The notes: a model not told the origin generated them from the sequence alone. DNA of 64,000 nt from Pseudescherichia vulneris NBRC 102420 (GCF_000759795.1 NZ_BBMZ01000022.1:57224-121223), one strand, 5' to 3'. Positions 42,054-51,426 are shown, numbered from the stretch's first letter. Made by a program: numbers and translations.

Positions 42054-42983
42054 TCAGTTCGGCATTGCCTCGCGGGGAATAATCGCCCCACGATACTGGA
42101 TCACGGTGCTGGCGGTCAGGTGACCGCGCTGCGCCGCCGCCTCGGCATCGCCGCTGGTCAGGCGTACGGCCAGGTAGCCCGCGCTAAAGGAGTCACCCGC
42201 CGCAGTCGTATCAATCACTTTCTCTTTCGGCAGCTTTACCGCCGGCACGTCAATCACCGCTTCACCGGTAATCGCCACCAGGCAGGAGTCCGCTCCACGC
42301 TTCACCACCACTTCGCTGACGCCAGCGGCCTGGGTACGGGCAATCACCTCTTCTACAGGCTTCTCACCCCACAGCGCATCCTCGTCGTCCAGGGTCAGGA
42401 AGGCAATATCGGTGCAGGTCAGCATCTGCTGGTAGACCTGCTGGGTCTCCTCTTTGCTGGCCCACAGGCGCGGACGGTAGTTGTTATCGAAAATCACCTT
42501 GCCACCGTTGGCGCGGCACTCGCGCAGCAGGGAGAGCAGCTTGTCGCGGCTGGCCGGGCTCAGGATGGCCAGGCTGATACCGCTCAGGTAGAGATAGTCA
42601 AAGGTGGCCAGCTCTTCGCAGATGGCGGCGGCCTGCTCGCTCTCCAGCCAGAATTTGGCTGCGGCTTCGTTGCGCCAGTAGTAGAAAGTGCGCTCGCCGG
42701 TGCTGTCGGTTTCGATGTAGTAGAGACCCGGCAGGCGGTTCTCCATGCGCTGGGTGAGGGTAGTATCGACGCTTTCGCTCTGCCAGGCATCCAGCATCTG
42801 CTGGCTAAAATTATCCGTCCCCAGCGCCGTAACGTAGTGTACCGTCAGCGCAGCCGGATCGACCTGGCGGGCAACATAAACGGAGGTATTTAAGGTATCG
42901 CCACCAAAGCCACGGTTCACCTCTGTGCCTTTCTGTGACAGCTCAATCATGCATTCGCCAATGACGGCAATTTTCCTGGACAT
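42054..42983 (-). CDS. kdgK: KdgK, 2-keto-3-deoxygluconate kinase
   Basis: This 309-residue PfkB-family sugar kinase equals E. coli KdgK in length. The N-terminal substrate region is FGGDTLNTSVY, and the C-terminal signature DTTAAGDSFSAGYL contains the catalytic Asp. It phosphorylates KDG to KDPG in hexuronate and pectin catabolism. I used MSRKIAVIGE at 42983; an ATG at 43046 would add an unconserved 21-residue leader. A KdgR-like site lies about 70 bp upstream. Confidence 0.96.
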   Translation of the reverse strand: MSRKIAVIGECMIELSQKGTEVNRGFGGDTLNTSVYVARQVDPAALTVHYVTALGTDNFSQQMLDAWQSESVDTTLTQRMENRLPGLYYIETDSTGERTFYYWRNEAAAKFWLESEQAAAICEELATFDYLYLSGISLAILSPASRDKLLSLLRECRANGGKVIFDNNYRPRLWASKEETQQVYQQMLTCTDIAFLTLDDEDALWGEKPVEEVIARTQAAGVSEVVVKRGADSCLVAITGEAVIDVPAVKLPKEKVIDTTAAGDSFSAGYLAVRLTSGDAEAAAQRGHLTASTVIQYRGAIIPREAMPN

Positions 42984-43050
42984 AGTCATCAACCTGAGTC
43001 GGATAAATATTGGAGATAGTGTGCGTTGCGCATGCTGCGTGGTCAATCAT

Positions 43051-43070
43051 ATTAAAACAACGTTCCAATA
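43051..43070 (-). promoter_or_regulatory. KdgR-like operator upstream of kdgK
   Basis: Read on the minus strand the site is TATTGGAACGTTGTTTTAAT, similar to the KdgR consensus TGAAACA-TGTTTCA. It lies at the expected distance before the kdgK start. KdgR represses kdgK in enterobacteria; the match is partial. Confidence 0.45.
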
Positions 43071-43140
43071 AATTTTTGAGCTAGCGCGTGTTAAGTGCAG
43101 ATTCCCCCGGCAGAATTTTATTTTGCTGCCTGATTGAACA

Positions 43141-43167
43141 TAAAGTTCTCACCCGCCGCGCCGATAA
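43141..43167 (+). promoter_or_regulatory. FliA (sigma-28) promoter of pdeH
   Basis: TAAAGTTC (43141-43148), 11 bases, then GCCGATAA (43160-43167). This matches the sigma-28 consensus TAAAGTTT-N11-GCCGATAA with one mismatch, 51 bp before the pdeH start. It places pdeH in the class-3 flagellar regulon, as in E. coli. Confidence 0.92.
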
Positions 43168-43218
43168 CTCCTAGACGAGTTCCGCCAGGTCACTCACTCT
43201 ATTACAGGACATCTGACA

Positions 43219-43989
43219 ATGAAGTTGAAGCAGGTTATCCAGCGGCTAAGCATTCCGGAGGCGAGCATCGAAAGCCTGGAAGAGCGGCGCTACTGGCTGC
43301 AATGTGAACGTGCCTACACTTACCAGCCCATCTATCGTGTGGATGGCAGCCTGATGGCAATCGAAGTCTTAACGATCGTTACGCACCCGGATAATCCATC
43401 CCAGCGTATTGCGCCTGACCGCTACTTTGCGGAGGTGGCGGTGCGTCAGCGCCTGGACGTGATGCTGGAGCAGATCAACCTCCTCGCCCAGCAAAACGAC
43501 TTTTTTGTGCAGAATAACGTGCTCGCCTCGGTCAATGTCGATGGCCCAACGCTGCTGTCGATGCGCCAGAACCCGCAAATGATGGCGCTGGTTGAGACCC
43601 TGCCGTGGCTGCGCTTCGAGCTGGTTGAGCATATTCGCCTGCCGGAGGACTCCTCCTTCGCCTCGATCTGTGAAATTGGCCCGCTGTGGCTGGACGACTT
43701 CGGAACCGGGATGGCCAACTTCTCTGCGCTGAGCGAAGTACGTTACGACTACATCAAAGTGGCCCGCGAGCTGTTTATCATGCTGCGTAAGACGCCAGAA
43801 GGGCGCAACTTGTTCACGCTACTGCTGCAGCTGATGAATCGTTATTGCCAGGGCGTGATCGTTGAAGGCGTAGAGACGCTGGAGGAGTGGCACGACGTAC
43901 AGGCGTCACCGGCCTTTGCCGCACAGGGTTATTTCCTCTCTCGCCCCGCACCGCTGGCAAACCTCGAAAGCGTTATTCTCGCTCTATAA
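43219..43989 (+). CDS. pdeH: PdeH (YhjH), c-di-GMP phosphodiesterase
   Basis: This 256-residue stand-alone EAL-domain protein (E. coli 255 aa) is cytosolic. The motif is EVL at Glu49 (AIEVLTIV), with FELVEHIR, LDDFGTGMANFSAL and VEGVETLEEW retained. E. coli PdeH is the main phosphodiesterase keeping c-di-GMP low during motility, preventing YcgR braking and curli/cellulose expression. A near-perfect FliA promoter and AGGACA precede the ATG. It is divergent from kdgK. Confidence 0.96.
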   Translation: MKLKQVIQRLSIPEASIESLEERRYWLQCERAYTYQPIYRVDGSLMAIEVLTIVTHPDNPSQRIAPDRYFAEVAVRQRLDVMLEQINLLAQQNDFFVQNNVLASVNVDGPTLLSMRQNPQMMALVETLPWLRFELVEHIRLPEDSSFASICEIGPLWLDDFGTGMANFSALSEVRYDYIKVARELFIMLRKTPEGRNLFTLLLQLMNRYCQGVIVEGVETLEEWHDVQASPAFAAQGYFLSRPAPLANLESVILAL

Positions 43990-44063
43990 CATCAGGTTGC
44001 ACTCCTTTCTCTCAGGCTCAGCTATCTTTATGACAGGCAAGGCAAGAATGGAAGGATGCAAGC

Positions 44064-46124
44064 ATGACAAGAACAAGTAAGGTAATCACTGCCGTCTTGG
44101 GAACGCTTTTGTTGCTGATCGTGGTGGCCATCATCATTATCGCGACGTTTGACTGGAACCGTCTTAAACCCACGATCAATGAGAAGGTCTCCACCGAGCT
44201 GAATCGTCCCTTTGCAATACGCGGTGATTTAGGCGTGGTCTGGGAGCGGCAGAAGCAGGAGACCGGCTGGCGCAGCTGGGTGCCGTGGCCGCACGTGCAT
44301 GCCGAGGATGTGATCCTTGGCAACCCGCCCGATATCCCTGAGATCACCATGGTGCACCTGCCCCGGGTTGAAGCCACCCTGGCGCCGCTGGCGCTGCTGA
44401 CCAAAACCGTGTACCTACCGTGGGTCAAGTTTGAGAAACCGGACGCACGGCTGATCCGCCTGTCGGAAAAAACCAACAACTGGACCTTTAACCTGGCGGG
44501 CAGCGACGAACCGAAAGATGAGAACGCGCCGCCGTCGGCCTGGTCTTTCCGCCTCGATAATATTCTTTTCGATCAGGGCCGCGTGGCGGTCGATGACAAG
44601 GTCAGCAAGGCCGACGTGGAGATCCTGATCGATCCGCTTGGCAAGCCGCTGCCGTTTAGTGAAGTCACGGGTAGCGATAAAGAGAAGAACACCAAGGTAG
44701 GCGACTATGTATTTGGCCTGAAGGCGAAGGGTCGCTACAACGGTCAGCAGGTGACCGGCACGGGTAAAATTGGTGGCATGCTGGCGCTGCGTAGCGAAGG
44801 CACGCCGTTCCCGGTACAGGCCGATTTCCGCTCCGGTAATACTCGCGTGGCCTTCGCCGGTACGGTGAGCGACCCGATGAAGATGGGCGGGGTCGACCTG
44901 AAGCTGAAGTTTGCCGGTAACTCGCTGGGCGAGCTGTACGATCTCACTGGCGTGCTGCTGCCGGATACGCCGCCGTTTGAAACCGACGGTCGGCTGGTGG
45001 CAAAAATCGACGCTGAAAAAAGTTCTGTCTACGACTACCGTGGCTTTAACGGCCGCATCGGCGACAGCGATATTCATGGCTCCCTGACCTACACCACCGG
45101 TAAGCCTCGGCCCAAACTGGAGGGCGATCTTGAGTCGCGCCAGCTGCGTCTGGCAGATTTAGGCCCGCTGATTGGCGTCGACTCCGGGAAGGGCGCTGAG
45201 AAGTCGAAACAGTCCGAGGAGAAGAAGGGCGAGAAGACCAATCAGCCCGCAGGCAAAGTGCTGCCGTACGATCGTTTCGAAACCGACAAGTGGGATACGA
45301 TGGATGCCGACGTGCGCTTCAAAGGGCGGCGTATTGAGCACGGTAGCTCTCTGCCGATCAGCGATCTCTCTACCCATATCATCCTGAAAAATGCCGACCT
45401 GCGCCTCCAGCCGCTGAAGTTTGGCCTGGCGGGAGGGACTATCTCTTCCAATATTCATCTTGAAGGGGATAAGAAGCCGATGCAGGGGCGGGCGGACATC
45501 CAGGCGCGTCGACTGAAGCTGAAAGAGCTGATGCCGGACGTAGAGCTGATGCAGAAAACCATCGGTGAGATGAACGGCGATGCGGATTTCCGCGGCACGG
45601 GTAACTCTATTGCCGCGCTGCTCGGCACAAGCAACGGCAATTTGAAGCTGCTAATGAACGACGGCGTGGTTAGCCGCAACCTGATGGAGATCCTCGGCCT
45701 TAACGTCGGGAACTTTATCGTCGGGCAGATTTTTGGTGACGATGAGGTGCGGGTCAACTGCGCCGCCGCCAACCTGAACCTGGTCAACGGCGTGGCGCGT
45801 CCGCAGATCTTCGCCTTCGATACCGAGAACGCGATCATCAACGTTACCGGGACCGCCAGCTTCGCCTCAGAGCAGCTTGATTTAACCATCAATCCAGAGA
45901 GTAAGGGGATCCGTATCGTCACCCTGCGCTCGCCGCTCTACGTGCGTGGCAGCTTCAAGGACCCACAGGCGGGCGTGAAGGCCGGTCCGCTGATCGCCCG
46001 CGGCGCAGTGGCGGCAGCCCTGGCAACGCTGGTGACCCCAGCCGCAGCGCTGCTGGCGCTGATCTCCCCGTCAGAAGGCCAGGAGAACCAGTGCCGGAAC
46101 ATTCTGGCGCAAATGAAGAAGTAA
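44064..46124 (+). CDS. yhjG: YhjG, AsmA-family inner-membrane/periplasmic protein
   Basis: This 686-residue protein is E. coli length. It has an N-terminal transmembrane helix (ITAVLGTLLLLIVVAIIIIATF), then a long periplasmic beta-rich region ending in an AsmA C-terminal domain (about 480-640). AsmA-like proteins are bridge-type lipid transfer factors to the outer membrane; YhjG's substrate is not established. A terminator hairpin follows the stop. Confidence 0.93.
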   Translation: MTRTSKVITAVLGTLLLLIVVAIIIIATFDWNRLKPTINEKVSTELNRPFAIRGDLGVVWERQKQETGWRSWVPWPHVHAEDVILGNPPDIPEITMVHLPRVEATLAPLALLTKTVYLPWVKFEKPDARLIRLSEKTNNWTFNLAGSDEPKDENAPPSAWSFRLDNILFDQGRVAVDDKVSKADVEILIDPLGKPLPFSEVTGSDKEKNTKVGDYVFGLKAKGRYNGQQVTGTGKIGGMLALRSEGTPFPVQADFRSGNTRVAFAGTVSDPMKMGGVDLKLKFAGNSLGELYDLTGVLLPDTPPFETDGRLVAKIDAEKSSVYDYRGFNGRIGDSDIHGSLTYTTGKPRPKLEGDLESRQLRLADLGPLIGVDSGKGAEKSKQSEEKKGEKTNQPAGKVLPYDRFETDKWDTMDADVRFKGRRIEHGSSLPISDLSTHIILKNADLRLQPLKFGLAGGTISSNIHLEGDKKPMQGRADIQARRLKLKELMPDVELMQKTIGEMNGDADFRGTGNSIAALLGTSNGNLKLLMNDGVVSRNLMEILGLNVGNFIVGQIFGDDEVRVNCAAANLNLVNGVARPQIFAFDTENAIINVTGTASFASEQLDLTINPESKGIRIVTLRSPLYVRGSFKDPQAGVKAGPLIARGAVAAALATLVTPAAALLALISPSEGQENQCRNILAQMKK

Positions 46125-46143
46125 GCCGGAAAGCAGGATAAAA

Positions 46144-46177
46144 AAAGCCCGGTGGCGTTAGCGCCTACCGGGCTTTT
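46144..46177 (+). terminator. Terminator hairpin after yhjG
   Basis: An A-tract, then AGCCCGGTGGCG/CGCCTACCGGGCT with a TTAG loop, then TTTTACTCTTTT. Positioned 15-20 bp after the yhjG stop, with possible bidirectional use. Confidence 0.8.
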
Positions 46178-46324
46178 ACTCTTTTAATTTGTGACGAGCA
46201 ACGGGGGTAAGAACAGTCTCAGTTTCACCATTTCCGTTGGCTCGGTGACGACCGTGTTGGATTGGTTGACGATATGGCTGCTACGCTAATGCCATGTTAA
46301 ATTACCGCAAGATTTTGCTTCACA

Positions 46325-46837
46325 ATGCCTTCACGCCTTAATTATCCAAACTTTTCTGCAGCAGCTCTTCTGGCGGTAACGACTTTTGCCCAGGCCGAAG
46401 ATACTTTTTCTTTTAACACTGGCTCATTTGTCTACCATCTGCTTGGGAATCATGGTCAATACACGGAGAAGTTTGATAATGAATTTTATTCAATCGAAAA
46501 GAGACTTCCTGACCATCCCGATTACAGTCTGCTCGTCGGGACAATGAGAAACAGCTACGGGGATCGTTGCCTCTCTCTTGGGGTCAGAAAAGACTGGGCG
46601 GAAAAAGACAACATTATTTTTAAGGGGATATACGGGTACACCGGCGAATTCTTTTTTGATGAATTCAGCAAATGTGGCGATGAGGGTATTTATCACTCAT
46701 TTAAAAACATCACCGGAATAGGTTTTGCGCCCTATATCTATCATGCGGTTCAGTATAATTTTACCCAGCACTTTGGTGTGGAATCAGGGATCATTTTCCC
46801 TTCGGTATTTGTGGTAAGCCTGAACTGGCGGTTCTGA
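46325..46837 (+). CDS. Small outer-membrane beta-barrel-like protein of unknown function
   Basis: This predicted 170-residue protein is not recognised with certainty. It has a signal-like N-terminus with cleavage after TFAQA. Alternating aromatic/hydrophobic strands follow (DTFSFNTGSFVYHLL, NIIFKGIYGYTGEFFF, GFAPYIYHAVQYNF), and it ends in an aromatic strand, VVSLNWRF. The terminal Phe is the Bam recognition pattern, and the size fits an eight-stranded barrel. Two Cys (in RCL and KCG) could form a disulfide. Composition is clearly AT-richer than the flanks, suggesting transfer. There is no good ribosome binding site at this ATG. A short overlapping frame (ATG 46294, MLNYRKILL) looks more like a signal-peptide start, so a frameshift or misplaced start is possible. 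Confidence 0.65.
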   Translation: MPSRLNYPNFSAAALLAVTTFAQAEDTFSFNTGSFVYHLLGNHGQYTEKFDNEFYSIEKRLPDHPDYSLLVGTMRNSYGDRCLSLGVRKDWAEKDNIIFKGIYGYTGEFFFDEFSKCGDEGIYHSFKNITGIGFAPYIYHAVQYNFTQHFGVESGIIFPSVFVVSLNWRF

Positions 46838-46857
46838 GAAACTGCACCGCACTCCAC

Positions 46858-46942
46858 GTAGGCCGGGTAAGGCGTAGCCGCCACCCGGCGATTCCGGAAC
46901 ATATGATGCTATGCCCGGCGGCGCTAACGCTACCGGGCTTTT
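46858..46942. terminator. REP plus bidirectional terminator between convergent genes
   Basis: A REP pair (TAGGCCGGGTAAGGCG / GCCGCCACCCGGCG) is followed by GCCCGGCGGCG/CGCTACCGGGC and six T (46913-46944). The hairpin lies just after the yhjE stop on the opposite strand, so it can end both yhjE and the barrel gene transcripts. Confidence 0.8.
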
Positions 46943-46948
46943 TTATGC

Positions 46949-48265
46949 TTAAAGAGACTGGTTTTTGGTTTCGTGGGTCAGCACCAGCGCGATCAGCGTC
47001 AGGCCTGCCATGGCCGCCAGGTAGACGCCCACGTAGAACAGGCCGTAGTTGGCGGTCAGCCAGGCGGCAATGTACGGTGCTACCGACGCGCCCAAAATAG
47101 AGGAGACGTTATAGGAGAACGATGCCCCGGTATAGCGTACCTCGGTCGGGAACAGCTCCGGCAGCAGCGCACCCATCGGGCCAAAGGTCAGCCCCATCAG
47201 GCTCAGACCAATCAGCAGGTAAGCCATCACCATCGCCGGGCTACCTGAACCCAGCAGCGGCGGGAAGACAAACAGCGCAAAGATAATGATCAGCGAGGTG
47301 ATGACGATCATGCTCTTGCGACGACCGTAGGCATCCGCCAGCAGACCAGCAATCGGCACCATCACGCCAAAGCCAATGACCGCCATCATCAGCATCCACA
47401 GCACTTCGTTACGCGGTAATCCAAGGCCCACCGGCGCAGGTGCCGTGCTGTAGGTCATGGAGTAGACGGTCATGATGTAGAACAGCGTGTAGGTCGCCAG
47501 CATGATAAAGGTGCCCAGCACGGTGACGCGCATGTGCTTGGTCAGCAGCGTGCCCAGCGGGATCTTCACCTGCTTCTTGGCCGCGGCCACTTTGGCGAAC
47601 ACCGGCGACTCATGCAGAGAGACGCGGACGTAGAGACCGATCAGCACCAGCACGGCAGAGAAGATGAACGGCACGCGCCAGCCCCACTCCATAAACTGCT
47701 CGTCAGTCAGCAGCCATGACAGCAGCAGGAAGGTGCCGTTAGCGAAGAAGAAGCCGATGGGCGCACCCAGCTGCGGGAAGGAGCCGTAGAGCGCACGCTT
47801 GCGTGGCGGGGCGTTCTCGGTCGCCAGCAGCGCCGCGCCGCCCCACTCACCGCCGAGGCCCAGACCCTGACCAAAGCGCGCCAGCGCCAGCAGCAGCGGA
47901 GCAAAAATACCGATGGTGGCGTAGCTCGGCAGCAGGCCGATCAGCACGGTGGAGATACCCATCGTCAGCAGAGACGCTACCAGCGTGGCTTTACGCCCGA
48001 CGCGATCGCCAAAGTGACCAAACACCGCAGAGCCGATTGGACGCGCCACGAAGGCGATAGCAAAGGTCGCCAGCGACTGTAGCGTGGCGGCCGTCGGATC
48101 ACCCTGCGGGAAGAAGATGTGCGGAAAGACGATAACCGCCGCGGTGGCGTAAATATAGAAGTCGAAAAACTCAATCGCCGTACCAATGAGCGAGGCGATG
48201 ACAACTTTATTACGCGAGTTGACCGGGGGGCTTTCCTGTTCGAGTGTTGTGGCGGTAGCTTGCAT
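46949..48265 (-). CDS. yhjE: YhjE, MFS metabolite:H+ symporter
   Basis: This 438-residue permease (E. coli 440 aa) has twelve predicted helices and the MHS-family motifs IEFFDFYIYATAA, GHFGDRVGRKATL and GEWGGAALLATENAPPRKRALYGSFPQLGAPIG. The substrate is not known; relatives carry dicarboxylates, proline/betaine or shikimate. It is transcribed alone, with a 272-bp AT-rich gap upstream. Confidence 0.94.
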   Translation of the reverse strand: MQATATTLEQESPPVNSRNKVVIASLIGTAIEFFDFYIYATAAVIVFPHIFFPQGDPTAATLQSLATFAIAFVARPIGSAVFGHFGDRVGRKATLVASLLTMGISTVLIGLLPSYATIGIFAPLLLALARFGQGLGLGGEWGGAALLATENAPPRKRALYGSFPQLGAPIGFFFANGTFLLLSWLLTDEQFMEWGWRVPFIFSAVLVLIGLYVRVSLHESPVFAKVAAAKKQVKIPLGTLLTKHMRVTVLGTFIMLATYTLFYIMTVYSMTYSTAPAPVGLGLPRNEVLWMLMMAVIGFGVMVPIAGLLADAYGRRKSMIVITSLIIIFALFVFPPLLGSGSPAMVMAYLLIGLSLMGLTFGPMGALLPELFPTEVRYTGASFSYNVSSILGASVAPYIAAWLTANYGLFYVGVYLAAMAGLTLIALVLTHETKNQSL

Positions 48266-48494
48266 AGAATTTTCTTATTTTTGGCGAACGAAGGGCCATA
48301 TTACGCACAGCAAAAGCGACATTTCAATCTGTAACAGGGCGAGCAGGTGGCGATAAAAACGGCAAAAAGTGAATAATTTTCATGCCTGAGTTTTCACATC
48401 TATGAAATGCTTCACAGAAATTGGATATCAGCATATAAAACCAGTTTTTGGTTAAATAAAAGTTACGGACTGGTTTTAAATGCTGAAATGGGGA

Positions 48495-48530
48495 ATTGGG
48501 CTGAAACTTTGCTTTTTGATTCAGCCCAAT
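48495..48530. repeat. Perfect 11-bp inverted repeat at the yhjD 3' end
   Basis: ATTGGGCTGAA (48495-48505) and TTCAGCCCAAT (48520-48530) pair around a 14-base loop, eight bases past the yhjD stop. There is no U-run in the yhjD direction, so it is probably a 3'-stabilising hairpin. The rest of 48266-48494 is AT-rich and holds the yhjE promoter area; no gene is seen. Confidence 0.65.
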
Positions 48531-48537
48531 AGTGTGG

Positions 48538-49578
48538 TTAGAGGGTCTCTTTGCCTGGCATTTTCACGTCGTCTTTGTACTCTGCGGTGGCGATCCACGC
48601 CGCGCAGAACAGCGTCAGACGGGCAAAGAAGTAGAAGAAGGCCATGATACCGAGCACGGAGCCAAACGCCGCACCTGACGGGGAGGTCACCAGCGAAGGC
48701 AGGGTCCAGGTCATGATAAGCTTAATCACTTCAAAGCCGACGGCGGCAATCAGCGTCCCGCGAATCAACGCCTTCTTGCGTGGGCGGTGGCGCGGTAGAC
48801 GCCAGAAGATCCAGAAGAAGAGCAGGAAGTTCGCGCAGATAGAGATCGCGAGGCCAATCAGATGCCAGACCGGTTTAAGCCAACCGATATAGTCCAGATA
48901 GAGCGCGGAGATGATCATCTCCTGTGCCGCACCGGCGATAGAGGTGATGGAGAGGGTGATCACCAGCGCCACCAGCAGGCCAATCAGGGAGATAAAGTCG
49001 CGAAAATATTTTATCCAGATCTTCTCGTTGTCCTGAGGCGTACGCTCCCACTCGTCGCGGGACTGGGCGCGAATCGCCTCACGCAGGTTGCCCATCCAGT
49101 TGATACCGGAGTAGAGCGCGACGGCCAGGCCGACAATCCCGACGGTGGTGCGCTGCTCTACGGCGGTTTTTATCGTATTGCGCAGCGTATCGGCCAGGGT
49201 GCGGTCGCTAACGTTAAGCAGGATCTTGTTAAAGATGTCCTGCAACAGCGTCGGGTGGGAGACCAGCACAAAACCCGCTGCGGCAAACGACACCATCAGG
49301 ATGGGGATCATCGACAGGAACGAGAAGTAGGTGATGGCTGCCCCAAACTGGTTGCCCATCCGGTCATTGAAGCGCTCCGTGGCGCGGATTAGGTGCGCGA
49401 CCATCGGACGGCGCTGGATCTTCTCAGCCGCTTCGGTGACCGTCTCCACCACGCCCTCTGCTTTACCGCTCAGCAGCGGCTCTGACTCAGCTTCGGGTTT
49501 ATCGGTGGTATCGACCTTTTTGACAGGCTCGTAGTCCAGGTGCGGGACGGGTCGCTTGGCGCTATTTTCCGGGGTCAT
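48538..49578 (-). CDS. yhjD: YhjD, YihY/UPF0761-family inner-membrane protein
   Basis: This 346-residue protein (E. coli 337 aa) has an acidic cytosolic N-terminus (about 1-60) and six transmembrane helices with the family motif AAITYFSFLSMIPILM. A YhjD point mutation in E. coli suppresses loss of Kdo, consistent with a role linked to lipid A export, but the native function is uncertain. Codons and context are ordinary. Confidence 0.93.
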   Translation of the reverse strand: MTPENSAKRPVPHLDYEPVKKVDTTDKPEAESEPLLSGKAEGVVETVTEAAEKIQRRPMVAHLIRATERFNDRMGNQFGAAITYFSFLSMIPILMVSFAAAGFVLVSHPTLLQDIFNKILLNVSDRTLADTLRNTIKTAVEQRTTVGIVGLAVALYSGINWMGNLREAIRAQSRDEWERTPQDNEKIWIKYFRDFISLIGLLVALVITLSITSIAGAAQEMIISALYLDYIGWLKPVWHLIGLAISICANFLLFFWIFWRLPRHRPRKKALIRGTLIAAVGFEVIKLIMTWTLPSLVTSPSGAAFGSVLGIMAFFYFFARLTLFCAAWIATAEYKDDVKMPGKETL

Positions 49579-49636
49579 CGGTACGGCTTCCTTCTCTGCT
49601 TAGCGTGATGTACCGCAAATTATAGACCCTCATCAC

Positions 49637-50545
49637 CTAAGCGGGTGAATCGACGTACTCCTTCATGACGCTCGCCAGCCACTCCATAAACAGATGCACC
49701 CGCCGGGAGAGGTTACGACGATGGGGATAGATCAGCGAGACCGGCATGGGCTCGGCCCGGTACTGGGGTAGGATCTCTACCAGCGTGCCCTGGCGCAGCG
49801 CATCGCGCACGCCGGTACGCGGCACCTGGATAATCCCCAGCCCCGCCAGGCACGCCGCATGATAGGTCTCGGTGCTGTTGACCGTCAGAATGCCGCCGGT
49901 TTTGACCCACCGCGTGCTATTGTCCTGATATAACTCAAAGCCCTGTGGCCGCGTGCCGAGGTGGACGGCGTAGTGCACCACCGCATGGGAAGAGAGATCC
50001 TCCAGCGTTTCCGGATAGCCAAAACGCTCCAGGTAGCTGGGGCTGGCGCAGTTAACCATCGACAGTCTACCCAGCGGGCGAGCGATCAGCCCGGAATCTT
50101 TCAGCGTGCCAACGCGCACCACGCAGTCAAAGCCTTCGCGGATCACATCCACCAGCCGGTCGCTGCTGCTGAGTTCAATTTCAATGCCAGGATACTGTTG
50201 CACAAAGGCAGGCAGGCGCGGGATCACCAGATTACGCGCCACTCCCACCGGCATGTCTACCCGCAGCTTGCCGCTGACGCTGGTCGGATCGTGGATAAAC
50301 AGGCCGTCCAGCTCGTCGAGGTTAGAGAGCAGATCCTTAGCGCGTTCGTAGTAGACCATGCCGTCCTGAGTGAGCTGAACCCGGCGCGTAGTCCGGTGCA
50401 GCAGCTGGGTGCCGAGATGGTTCTCCAGGCTTTGGATCTGACGCGAGACGCTGCCTTTCGGCACGCCAAGGGAATCGGCGGCGCGGGAAAAACTCGCCAG
50501 CTCCGCAACACGAACGAAAAGCTGCATTGCGTAAATTTTATCCAT
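49637..50545 (-). CDS. yhjC: YhjC-like LysR-type transcriptional regulator
   Basis: This 302-residue regulator has an N-terminal helix-turn-helix (SFSRAADSLGVPKGSVSRQIQSLE) and a substrate-binding domain. It is clearly homologous to E. coli YhjC. I chose the ATG at 50545 (MDKIYAMQLF) with AGGTGG five bases upstream; GTG at 50554 is less likely. It is divergent from the SDR gene at 50664 across 118 bp, the classical layout for a LysR regulator and its target. Confidence 0.88.
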   Translation of the reverse strand: MDKIYAMQLFVRVAELASFSRAADSLGVPKGSVSRQIQSLENHLGTQLLHRTTRRVQLTQDGMVYYERAKDLLSNLDELDGLFIHDPTSVSGKLRVDMPVGVARNLVIPRLPAFVQQYPGIEIELSSSDRLVDVIREGFDCVVRVGTLKDSGLIARPLGRLSMVNCASPSYLERFGYPETLEDLSSHAVVHYAVHLGTRPQGFELYQDNSTRWVKTGGILTVNSTETYHAACLAGLGIIQVPRTGVRDALRQGTLVEILPQYRAEPMPVSLIYPHRRNLSRRVHLFMEWLASVMKEYVDSPA

Positions 50546-50663
50546 CCTTGCCACCTATTGTTGTCATCAATGAAACAGTGAAGTGTATTCAGCAGGCTTT
50601 ATTGATTATCTACCACCTAATAAGCTCTTTCTCAATCACCCACCATCAGAAATGAGGTTTCTT

Positions 50664-51422
50664 ATGACGCATCGTATTGCATTAGTGACCGGCGGCAGCC
50701 GTGGACTGGGAAAAAATGCCGCATTGAAGCTGGCCGAGAAGGGCGTGGACATTATCCTGACGTGGAATAGTCGTGAGGAGGACGCCCTTGACGTGGTTCG
50801 TGAAATTGAGCTGAAAGGCGCGCGGGCCGTGGCGTTGCAGCTCAACGTTGGCGATAGCAGCAGCTTCGAAAACTTTGCCCACCGGGTGCAGGAGCAGCTA
50901 AAACAGACCTGGCAGCGCGACACCTTTGATTATTTAATAAACAATGCCGGGATCGGCATAAACGCCGCCTTTACGGAGACCACCGAGGCGCAGTTTGATC
51001 AGCTGGTGGACATCCATTTCAAAGGACCCTTCTTCCTGACCCAACATCTGCTGCCGCTGATTAAAAACGGCGGACGGATCCTGAACGTATCCAGCGGGCT
51101 GGCCCGCTTCGCGCTGCCGGGCTACGCCGCATATGCCGCGATGAAAGGGGCGATGGAGGTGTTAACCCGTTACCAGGCGAAAGAGTTGGGGGCTCGCGGG
51201 ATCTCGGTAAATATCATTGCACCGGGGGCCATTGAAACCGATTTTGGCGGTGGCAGAGTACGGGATGACCAGCAGCTAAACCAGTTTGTTGCCGCGCAAA
51301 CGGCGCTGGGGCGCACGGGACTGCCGGATGATATTGGCAGCGCGATAGCGGCACTGCTGAGCAATGAGCTGGGGTGGATGAACGCTCAGCGCGTCGAGGT
51401 GTCAGGCGGGATGTTCCTGTAA
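50664..51422 (+). CDS. SDR-family oxidoreductase, probable YhjC target
   Basis: This 252-residue classical short-chain dehydrogenase/reductase has TGGSRGLG (nucleotide binding), NNAG, the catalytic Ser in VSSGLARF and YAAMK (catalytic Tyr and Lys). The PGAIETDF segment after the active site suggests NAD(P) and small carbonyl substrates. The substrate is unknown. ATG at 50664 is preceded by GAGG at 7 bp; ATG at 50652 is an alternative. E. coli has yhjB here instead, so this is an accessory gene paired with the LysR regulator. Confidence 0.88.
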   Translation: MTHRIALVTGGSRGLGKNAALKLAEKGVDIILTWNSREEDALDVVREIELKGARAVALQLNVGDSSSFENFAHRVQEQLKQTWQRDTFDYLINNAGIGINAAFTETTEAQFDQLVDIHFKGPFFLTQHLLPLIKNGGRILNVSSGLARFALPGYAAYAAMKGAMEVLTRYQAKELGARGISVNIIAPGAIETDFGGGRVRDDQQLNQFVAAQTALGRTGLPDDIGSAIAALLSNELGWMNAQRVEVSGGMFL

Positions 51423-51426
51423 GAGT

